Origin: Salvelinus alpinus
Taxonomy: Eukaryota; Chordata; Actinopteri; Salmoniformes; Salmonidae
Assembly: GCF_045679555.1 (NCBI RefSeq)
Contig: NC_092092.1
Coordinates: forward strand, 7,309,643 to 7,373,642
DNA: 64,000 nt
Reading direction: 5' to 3'
The translations under genes were made by a program, and so were the position numbers. Under the pieces are notes generated by a model. The model saw only the letters and a program-made list of their open reading frames with translations. It made no database searches and was not told where the DNA came from. Positions 9,936 through 19,500 of the stretch are shown piece by piece (position 1 is the first letter of the stretch; each line of letters opens with the position of its first letter).

Positions 9936-12900
9936 TTATGTACAGGTGCAGTAATCTATGAGCTGCTCTGACAGCTGGTGCTTAAAGCTAGTGAGGGAGA
10001 TAGGTGTTTCCAATTTCAGAGATTTTTGTAGTTCGTTCCAGTCATTGGCAGCAGAGAACTGGAAGGAGAGGCGTCCAAAGGAAGAATTGGTTTTGGGGGT
10101 GACTAGAGAGATATACCTGCTGGAGCGCGTGCTACAGATAGGTGCTGCTATGGTGACCAGCGAGCAGAGATAAGGGGGGACTTTACCTAGCAGGGTCTTG
10201 TAGATGACCTGGAACCAGTGGGTTTGGCGACGAGTATGAAGCGAGGGCCAGCCAACGAGAGTGTACAGGTCGCAGTGGTGGGTAGTATATGGGGCTTTGG
10301 TGACAAAACGGATGGCACTGTGATAGACTGCATCCAATTTATTGAGTAGGGTTTTGGAGGCTATTTTGTAAATGACATCACCGAAGTCGAGGATTGGTAG
10401 GATGGTCAGTTTTACAAGGGTATGTTTGGCAGCATGAGTAAAGGATGCTTTGTTGCGGAATAGGAAGCCAATTCTAGATTTGACTTTGGATTGGAGATGT
10501 TTGATGTGAGTCTGGAAGGAGAGTTTACAGTCTAACCAGACACCTAGGTATTTGTAGTTGTCCACATATTCTAAGTCAGAACCGTCCAAAGTAGTGATGT
10601 TGGACAGGCGGGCAGGGGCAGGCAGCGATCGGTTGAAGAGCATGCATTTGGTTTTACTTGTATTTAAGAGCAGTTGGAGGCCACGGAAGGAGAGTTGTAT
10701 GGCATTGAAGCTCGCCTGGAGAGTTGTTAACACAGTGTCAAAAGAAGGGCCAGAAGTATACAGAATAGTGTCGTCTGCGTAGAGGTGGATCAGAGAATCA
10801 CCAGCAGCAAGAGCGACATCATTGATGTATACAGAGAAGAGAGTCGGTCCAAGAATTGAACCCTGTGGCACCCCCATAGAGACTGCCAGAGGCCCGGACA
10901 ACAGACCCTCCGATTTGACACACTGAACTCGATCAGAGAAGTAGTTGGTGAACCAGGCGAGGCAATCATTAGAGAAACCAAGGCTGTCGAGTCTGCCAAT
11001 GAGGATGTGGTGATTGACAGAGTCAAAAGCCTTGGCCAGGTCAATGAATACGGCTGCACAGTATTGTTTCCTATCGATGGCGGTTACGATGTCGTTTATG
11101 ACCTTGAGCGTGGCTGAGGTGCACCCATGACCAGCTCTGAAACCAGATTGCATAGCGGAGAAGGTGTGGTGGGATTCGAAATGGTCGGTAATCTGTTTGT
11201 TGACTTGGCTTTCGAAGACCTTAGAAAGGCAGGGTAGGATAGATATAGGTCTGTAGCAGTTAGGGTCAAGGGTGTCCCCCCCTTTGAAGAGGGGGATAAC
11301 CGCAGCTGCTTTCCAATCTTTGGGGATCTCGGACGACACGAAAGAGAGGTTGAAGAGGCTAGTAATAGGGGTGGCAACAATTTCAGCAGATAGTTTTAGA
11401 AAGAAAGGGTCCAGATTATCTAGCCCGGCTGATTTGTAAGGGTCCAGATTTTGCAGCTCATTTAGGACATCAGCTGACTGTATTTGGGAGAAAGAGAAAT
11501 GGGGGAAGCTTGGGCGAGTAGCAGAGGGGAGGGCAGTGCTGTTGTCCGGGGTAGGGGCAGCCAGATGGAAAGCATGGCCAGCCGTGGAAAAATGCTTATT
11601 GAAATTCTCAATTATAGTGGATTTGTCGGTGGTGACAGTGTTTCCTATCTTCAGAGCGGTTGGAAGCTGGGAGGAGGTGTTCTTATTCTCCATGGACTTT
11701 ACGGTGTCCCAGAACTTTTTTGAATTTGTGTTGCAGGAAGCAAATTTCTGCTTGAAAAAGCTAGCCTTGGCTGTTCTAACTGCCTGTGTATATTGGTTTC
11801 TGGCTTCCCTGAAAAGTTGCATATCACGGGGGCTGTTCGATGCTAATGCAGAACGCCATAGGATGTTTTTCTGTTGGTTAAGGGCAGTCAGGTCAGGAGA
11901 GAACCAAGGGCTATATCTGTTCCTGGTTCTAAATTTCTTGAATGGGGCATGCTTATTCAAGATGGTGAGGAAGGCATTTTAAAAAAATGACCAGGCATCC
12001 TCTACTGACGGGATGAGATCGATATCCTTCCAGGATACCCCGGCCAGGTCGATTAGAAAGGCCTGCTCGCTGAAGTGTTTCAGGGAGCGTTTGACAGTGA
12101 TGAGTGGAGGTCGTTTGACCGCTGACCCATTACGGATACAGGCAATGAGGCAGTGATCGCTGAGATCTTGGTTGAAAACAGCAGAGGTGTATTTGGAGGG
12201 CAAGTTTGTTAGGATGATATCTATGAGGGTACCCGAGTTTACGGAATTGGGGTGGTACCTGGTAGGTTCATTGATAATTTGTGTGAGATTGAGGGCATCA
12301 AGCTTAGATTGTAGGGTGGCTGGGGTTTTGAGCATGTTCAAATTTAGGTCGCCTAGCAGCACGAACTCTGAAGATAGATGGGGGGCAATCAGTTCACATA
12401 TAGTGTCCAGAGCACAGCTGGGGGCAGAGGGTGGTCTATAGCAGGCGGCAACGGTGAGAGACTTGTTTTTAGAGAGGTGGATTTTTAAAAGTAGAAGTTC
12501 AAATTGTTTGGGAACAGACCTGGATATTAAGACAGAACTCTGCAGGCAGTCTTTGCAGTAGATTGCAACACCGCCCCCTTTGGCCGTTCTATCTTGTCTG
12601 AAAATCTTGTAATTGGGGATGAAAATATCTGAGTTTTTGGTGGTCTTTCTAAGCCAGGATTCAGACACGGCTAAAACATCCGGGTTGGCAGAGTGTGCTA
12701 AAGCAGTGAACAAAACAAACTTAGGGAGGAGGCTTCTAATGTTAACATGCATGAAGCCAAGGCTATTACGGTTACAGAAGTCATCAAAAGAGAGCGCCTG
12801 GGGAATAGGAGTGGAGCCAGGTACTGCAGGGCCTGGATTCACCTCTACATCACCAGAGGAACAGAGGAGGAGTAGGATAAGGGTACGGCTAAAAGCTATG

Positions 12901-13325
12901 AGAATTGGTCGCCTAGAGCTACTGGAGCAGAGAGTAAGAGGAGGTTTCTGGGGGCGATAAAATAGTTTAAAGGAATAATGTACAGACAAAGGTATGGTAG
13001 GATGTGAATACAGTGGAGGTAGACCTAGGTATTGAGTGATGATGAGAGAGATATTGTCTCTAGAAACATCATTGAAACCAGGTGATGTCATCGCATATGT
13101 GGGTGGTGGAACTGAGAGGTTGGATATGGTATAGTGAACAGGGCTAGAATCTCTACAGTGAAATAAGCCAATAAACATTAACCAGAACAGCAATGAACAA
13201 GGCATATTTACATTAAGGAGAGGCATGCTTAATCGGGTGATCAATAAGGGTCCAGTGAGTAGAGGTTGGTTGGGGTCGTGGCGATCCAGACAGCTGGCCG
13301 GGTATGTGGCTCTCGGTAGCAGCAT
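9936..13325 (-). pseudogene. LINE ORF2 (APE endonuclease + reverse transcriptase), one nonsense codon
   Basis: The frame is about 1130 codons, interrupted only by an in-frame TAA at 11981-11979; the two halves (13325-11979 and 11960-9936) share the same frame. The N-terminal part has a hydrophobic stretch and a 2A-like motif (residues 158-166). The APE endonuclease follows, with MHVNIRSL, SESWL, YRPPSAP, GDLNLNML and SDHCL motifs. The RT half shows FIDLAKAFDSVNH (domain A), GVPQGSILGP and LYADDTILY (catalytic YADD). No separate ORF1 was seen upstream. The stop sits in a T7A4 run, where AAA to TAA would explain it. L2/CR1-type or related clade; not placed more finely. Confidence 0.85.
12828..12854 (-). 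other. 2A-like ribosome-skipping motif in LINE ORF
   Basis: The bases encode GDVEVNPGP, fitting the D(V/I)ExNPGP consensus at which ribosomes skip a peptide bond. It sits directly after a Leu-rich hydrophobic stretch and about 30 residues before the endonuclease domain. Skipping would release a 165-residue N-terminal peptide from the enzyme. 2A-like motifs are known from APE-type non-LTR elements of several animals. Confidence 0.85.
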
Positions 13326-14293
13326 GGGATGGAGGTCTGTTTGTAGATACCTCGTGCGTTTCCGTCGGTAAGTTAGTGGGGTTCCGTGTAGTGGGGTTCC
13401 GTGTGGAAGAGGGGATCAATCCAAATTGGCAGAATAGATATAGTGACCCAAGGAGAAAAAAAATAAAAAATAAATAAAAATAAAAATAAATAATAGTTGT
13501 CCGGTATGCTTATTCAGGTAGCAGCCGATAAGACAGCTAACGATTAGCGGGCCTCAGGTGAGCGTTCAGGTAACGTCGGGACGGAGGTGCCAGTTGGATA
13601 AATCCCTCGGGCAGATAACGTCGGCAGTCAGACGTGAAGGCCCGGTGGGGTTCCGTATCTGCAGCAGCAACAAAAGAAACGTGTCCGGATGGTGATGGAA
13701 CTCCTCAGCTGGCTAGCTCCAGGATGATTTGAGTATGCTCCGGGGTCGACGTAAGCCAATCGTCACACGGTTTGCAGCTAGCTAGCTGCGAAGTCAAGGT
13801 GCAAGTGACCAGAGCCTGCGGCTGGAATCCGGGGAAACTGAGAGAGAAGAAAAGTCCCGGAATGCTCCGGTCCGAGTCGCGTTGCACAAAAGTGCCGGTA
13901 GATTATCGAGCTAGAGGAATAGCTGATGACCACAACACGAGGGCAGCTGAAAACCAACGCTAGCCAGCAAACCGGCTAATTTCGGGGCAGCTACAGATTA
14001 GCTTCTGGCTAGCTATCGGAGTAGCTACTGGTTAGCTTTCAGGCTAGCTTCTGAATTAGCCCCTGGCTGGCTTCCACGATGGATTTTCAGTTTGAGGTAA
14101 ATATTACTTTTTAGTAATTGGTGAAGCGGGTTGCAGGAAAGCTTTTGCAGGAAAGCTTTTGTAGTTGAGTTCTTGGATAATAAAATAAATAAAAGATAAG
14201 TGAAGAGAGGTGTAAATATATATACAGGACACAAACAATACGGAACAGAAAAAGACGTCTGAACTGCTAAGCAACCTTGGGGGAAGTTGATAT

Positions 14294-15713
14294 GATATTG
14301 AAAGCCACCCTTTGCCTTGATGACAGCTTTGCACACTCTTGGCATTCTCTCAATCAGCTTCGTGAGGTAGTCACCTGGAATGCATTTCAATTAACAGGTG
14401 TGCCTTGTTCAAAGTTAATTTGTGGAATTTCTTTCCTTCCTAATGCGTTTGAGCCAATCAGTTGTGTTGTGACAAGGTAGGGGTGGTATACAGAAGATAG
14501 CCCTATTTGGTAAAAGACCAAGTCCATATTATGGAAAGAACAGCTCAAATAAGCAAAGAGAAATGACAGTCAATCAGTACTTTAAGACATGAAGATCAGT
14601 CAATTCGGAAAATTTCAAGAACTTTGAAAGTTTCTTCAAGTGCCGTTGCAAAAACCATCAGGGGCTATAATGAAACTGTCTCTCATGAGGACCGCCACAG
14701 GAAAGGAAGACCCAGAGCTTCCTCTGCTGCAGAGGATAAGTTCATTAGAGTTACCAGCATCAGAAATTGCAGCCCAAATAAATGCTTCACAGAGTTCAAG
14801 TTACAGACACAACTCAACATCAACTGTTCAGAGGAGACTGTGTGAATCAGGCCTTCATGGTCGAATTGCTGCAAAGAAACCACTACTAAAGGACAAGAAT
14901 AATAAGAAGAGACTTACTTGGGCCAGGAAACATGAGCAAAGGACATTAGACCGGTGGAAATCTGTTCTTTGGTCTGGTGAGTCCAAATTTGAGATTTTTG
15001 GTTCCAACTACCGTGTCTGTGTGAGATGCAGAGTAGGTGAACAGATGATCTCTGCATGTGTGGTTCCCACCGTGAAGCATGGAGGAGGAGGGGTGATGAT
15101 GAGGGGGTGCTTTGCTGGTGACACCGTCTGTGATTTATTTAGAATTCAAGGCACACTTAACCAGCATGTCTACCACAGCATTCTGCAGCGATACGCCATC
15201 CTATTTGGTTTGCACTTAGTGGGGACAATCATTTGTTTTTCAACAGGACAATGACCCAACACAGCTCCAGGCTGTGTAAGGGCTATTTGACCAAGAAGGA
15301 GAGTGATGGAGTACTGCATCAGATGACCTGACCTCAGCAATCACCCAACCTCGACCCAATTGAGATGGTTTGGGATGAGTTGGACCGCAGAGTGAAGCTA
15401 AAGCAGCCAACAAGTGCTCAGCAATTTGTGGGAACTCCTTCAAGACTGTTGGAAAAGCATTCCAGGTGAAGCTGGTTGAGAGAATGCCAAGAGTGTACAA
15501 AGCTGTCACCAAGGCAAAGGGTAGCTACTTTGAAGAATCTAAAATCTAAAATACTTTTTGATTTGTTTAACACCTTTTTGGGTTACTACATGATTCCATA
15601 TGTGTTATTTCATATTTTTGATGCATTCACTATTATTCTACAATGTAGAAAATAGTAAAAATTAAGACAAACCTTTGAGTCAGTAGGTGTGTCCAAACGT
15701 TTGACTGGTAGTG
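14294..15713 (+). mobile_element. Tc1-like remnant (unit A copy), 5' inverted repeat lost
   Basis: It starts abruptly at GATATTGAAAGCCACCCTTT and ends with an intact right end (CAAACGTTTGACTGGTAGTG followed by TA). The transposase is readable in pieces: KHEQRTLDRWKSVLWSGESK (a Gly-Glu where Asp-Glu is expected), [12 protein letters not shown], then frameshifts and stops before a PNLDPIEMVWDELD-like Glu motif. Catalytically dead. Present at the same place in every unit. Confidence 0.8.
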
Positions 15714-15874
15714 TATTTGAGCATATCAAGATATTGGTTTATTCTTACAGTTAATCTACACTATTCTGCTTTTTTTTAAATGCATACATTACTGCATGAA
15801 CAAAAACCTGTCACAGACCCTTAACTTAGCATAGCACCTTTTTGTCCTGAAGAGTGTATCTAGAATCTAAACGT

Positions 15875-16067
15875 GTTCTTCGGCTGTCCCCATAGGAGAA
15901 CCCTTTGAAGAACCCTTTTTGGTTCCAGGTAGAACCCTTTTGGGTTCCATGTAGAACCCTTTCCCGCAGAGAACTCTACATGTAACCCAAAAATGGTTCT
16001 ACCTGGAACAAAAAAGGTTTGTACCTAGACCCCAAAAAGTGTTCTCCTATGGGGACAGTCGAAGAAC
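15875..16067. mobile_element. Palindromic MITE (unit A)
   Basis: The ends GTTCTTCGGCTGTCCCCATA and its inverted partner at 16041-16067 enclose nested GGTTCCAGGTAGAACC-type arms, so the 193 bp can fold into one long hairpin. It is a familiar salmonid repeat. It lies about 300 bp upstream of the TATA-like box of the protease gene, in all four units. Confidence 0.7.
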
Positions 16068-16350
16068 CATTTTGGAACCCTTTTTTCTAAGAGTGTACCT
16101 AATTGCCCTGCTGATGGCCCATCAACGGTGGGAGGTGTATTCAAACTGGTTAGGTAGGTATTTTCTACCAGAACATTCAGAGACATACTGTATGCCTAGT
16201 TCCAACTATCCGGATAAAAGAAAGAACCAGAGAAACAGGATAGCTATTCTTAGATACAACATATAATTGTGTGGGTGCACTTGTCACAATGACAGTACAT
16301 GTCATAGAGATCATTCGTTGTTGTCATTGACCAGCCCCCATTGTCTACAG

Positions 16351-16358
16351 TATATAAG
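16351..16358 (+). promoter_or_regulatory. TATA box of protease gene A
   Basis: TATATAAG lies about 228 bp upstream of the predicted start codon. A putative 5' UTR follows, with a possible donor at 16425 (ACAG|GTGAGC) and an AG acceptor shortly before the ATG. Units B-D read TAAATAAG here. Confidence 0.5.
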
Positions 16359-16578
16359 AGTCGTACATGTATAGGGCCAACCCAACAGAGCTACACAGAA
16401 GAAAGGTTGAATGCACAGATACAGGTGAGCTCGTCTAACATATTTGTGAATGAAGCCAGTTTTGAAGAAGGGGATAATGATATTCGTGGGTATGACGATA
16501 ATGATAATCATGATGATAAACATAATGATAAACATGATAATCATGTTATGATAATCATGTTATAAGGAGATTCTGACA

Positions 16579-19500
16579 ATGAGGAGTCAAAGGACACTTT
16601 CCGTGTTGCTTCTGTTGATGATGGGTAAGTACTTCATCCATTTTGTTTGATGCTGATTGTGCTACTATTTTAAATGTGAATGTCATTTGGCTGACCTTGA
16701 TCCCACCCTGTTGTTTCACAAGGTATGGTGACCACTGCGGTTCCTGGTGAGTTTACATTGTGTCCAATTCCACTTTTCAACTCTGACTGAATTATAGAAG
16801 ACTGAAAACATCATGTTGATACTTATAGATAACAGGAAACAAGCAGAGATCAGATCACTTCGTAGTGAATGAACTAGCACAGATAAATCAATTTACTTCC
16901 TTATTCTACAGAAAGAATGCATGGGAATGCAAGTTAACTTGCACACTTAAATTAATATTGCCACAATATCACTCGAGATGATCTGTGATTTAGAATTAAA
17001 GATTTTTGGAACATAACTGTTTTCATAGTGTTTTAGTGTAGTTTCTATACACACATTCCATGCATTGTTTAATTTAGAGAATTAGCTAATCTTTATCTAC
17101 TTTGTTGGTTAAAACCACATGATGCACATTAGATGATGTCAAAAGTGTTTGAATCGCTCTAGAAGTATTATCTTCAGTAAATACAATATATATGGCCTAA
17201 GTAGCCATGATTGCTAACATTACCTAGCCTTAGTCAGATGACTTATAAACAGTGGTGGAAAAAGTACCCAAATCATCATACTTGAGTAAAAGTAAAGATA
17301 CCTTAATAGAAAATGACTCAAGTAAAAGTGCAAGTCACCCAGTAAAATACATCTTGAGTAAAAGTCTAACAGTATTTGGTTTTAAATATACTTAAGTATC
17401 AAAAGTAAATGTAATTGCTAAAATATACTTAAGTATCAAAAGTATCACGAATAATTTTGTGATATTATATTAAAACCTCTTAAGGATCTGCGCCTTTTTA
17501 TCAATTTTCGCCTAAAATGACAAACCCAAATCTAACTGCCTGTAGCTCAGACCCTGAAGCAAGGATATGCATTTTCTTGGAAACACTTTGAAGTTTGTGG
17601 AGATGTGAAAGGAATGTAGGAGAATATAACACTTTAGATCTGGTAAAAGCTAATACAATGAAAAAACCAACAGTTCTTTTGTATTTTTTTGTACCATCAT
17701 CTTTGAAATGCAAGAGAAAGGCCATAATATATTATTCCAGCCCGGGTGCAATTTAGATTTTGGCCACTAGATGGCAGCAGTGTATGTGCAAAGTTTTAGA
17801 CTGATCCAATTAGCCATTGCATTTATGTATAAAAAATGCTGTATCAAGACTGCCCAAATGTGTCTAATTTGTTTATTTAACCTCCTGGCTAGATGATGAA
17901 TTTCGAGTGGATCACGAGCAGAATGGTTTTGGGGGTGCTTAGCACTTTCTCATTCAAACAACTAGCAAAAGTCTAAATGCTGAAACCCTGTTTTGTTATT
18001 ATGTAGCAGTTATAGTTTCTGTCTGGTTTATAATTACTATCAAAATGTCCCAAAATAATATACATCAACCAGTGGTTGCAGCATGGTACAACACAACACA
18101 TTGCTCTTAAAATGTCACAAAATAAGTTTAAAAATCAACTGGTGGTTGCCGCATGATACAACGTAACAAACAAGCGCTTAAATAAAAAAGGAAATCTCAT
18201 ATTTTGGGGTTACAGGGCTTTATACAGGAAGTGCTCGTGCTTGGTTTTCAACCTCTTTGTCTATTCCCTCCAGCAACTACTGCTGATGCAGCCATCACTT
18301 CAACGGTTGGCCATTCATCAGCCACTGGTGAGTTTACATTAAGTCCAATAAGTGATTTTCAACCCACTTCTCAATCCTCTCTGACTGACTGAATTGTAAC
18401 CATCTCTCATCTTAATCATATAGTATGTTATATATACAACCGTTCAAAACTTTGGGGTCAATTAGAAATGTCCTTGTTTTTGAAAGAAAAGCAATTTTTT
18501 TGTCCATTAAAATAACATTAAATTGATCAGAGATACAGTGTTGACATTGTTAATGTTGTAAATGACTATTCTAGCTGGAAACGGCAGATTTTTTAATGGA
18601 TATCTACATAGGTGTAACAGTATAACTTTAAACCGTCCCCTCGCCCCGACACGGGCGCGAACCAGGGACTCTCTGCACACATCAACAACTGACACCCACG
18701 AAGCGTCGTTACCCATCGCTCCACAAAAGCCGCGGCCCTTGCAGAGCAAGGTGCAACACTACTTCTAGGTTTCAGAGCAAGTGACGTAACTGATTGAAAC
18801 GCTAGTAGAGCGTACCCGCTAACTAGCTAGCCATTTCACATCCGTTACATAGGCGTACAGGGGCCCATTATCAGCAACCATCACTTCTGTGTTCCAATGG
18901 CACGTTGTGTTAGCTAATCCAAGTTTATCATTTTAAAAGGCTAACTGATCATTAGAAAGCACTTTTGCTATTATGTTAGCACAGCTGAAAACCGATGTTC
19001 TGGTTAAAGAAGCAATACAACTGTCCTTATTTAGACTATTTGAGTATCTGGAGCATCAGCATTTGTGGGTTCGATTACAGGCTCAAAATGGCCAGAAACA
19101 AAGAACTTTCTTCTGAAACTCATCAGTCTATTTTTGTTCTGAGAAATGAAGGCTATTCCATGTGAGAATTTGCGTCCCTCTGCAACTGGATCTTCGACAT
19201 CCTGACGGGTCACCCCTAGGTGGCAAGGGTAGGTAACAACACATCTGCCATGCTGACCGTCAACACAGGGGCCCCTCAGGGGTGCATGCTTAGTCCCCTC
19301 ATGTACTCCCAGTTCAGTGCATAGCCTCGCCCGACTCCAACACCATCATTAAGTTTGCTGATGACACGACGGTGCTAGGCCTGATCACTGACAATGATGA
19401 GACAGCCTATAGGGAGGAGGTCAGTGACCGGGCACTGTGGTGCCATGACAACATCCTCTCCCTCAATGTCAGCCAGACAAAGGAGCTGATCGTGGTCTAC

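Larger units (their letters stand above)
9466..14290 (-). mobile_element. Almost full-length non-LTR retrotransposon inserted in unit A
   Basis: It lies on the minus strand, with its 3' end at about 9466 (A-rich tail; TTTAACCAGGTAGGCAAATT on the + strand is a well-known salmonid LINE end) and its 5' end at about 14290. The 5' leader (13420-14290) is rich in GCTAGC-like repeats and is followed by one long coding region with endonuclease and RT. Units B-D have the flanking sequences joined directly (GATATTCTTATGATATTG), so the insertion is unit A-specific. A clean target duplication was not resolved. Confidence 0.85.

Noticed and set aside
14640-15254. 204-codon frame in the Tc1-like remnant as a functional transposase (also in B, C, D)
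   Set aside because: It begins inside the protein out of its normal start, has Gly-Glu where the first catalytic Asp is expected, and stops before the remaining catalytic residues.
16341-16565. 74-codon Asp/Asn/His-rich frame upstream of each protease gene
   Set aside because: It covers the TATA-like region and a GATAAT-rich simple sequence; composition explains it and no signal or domain is seen.
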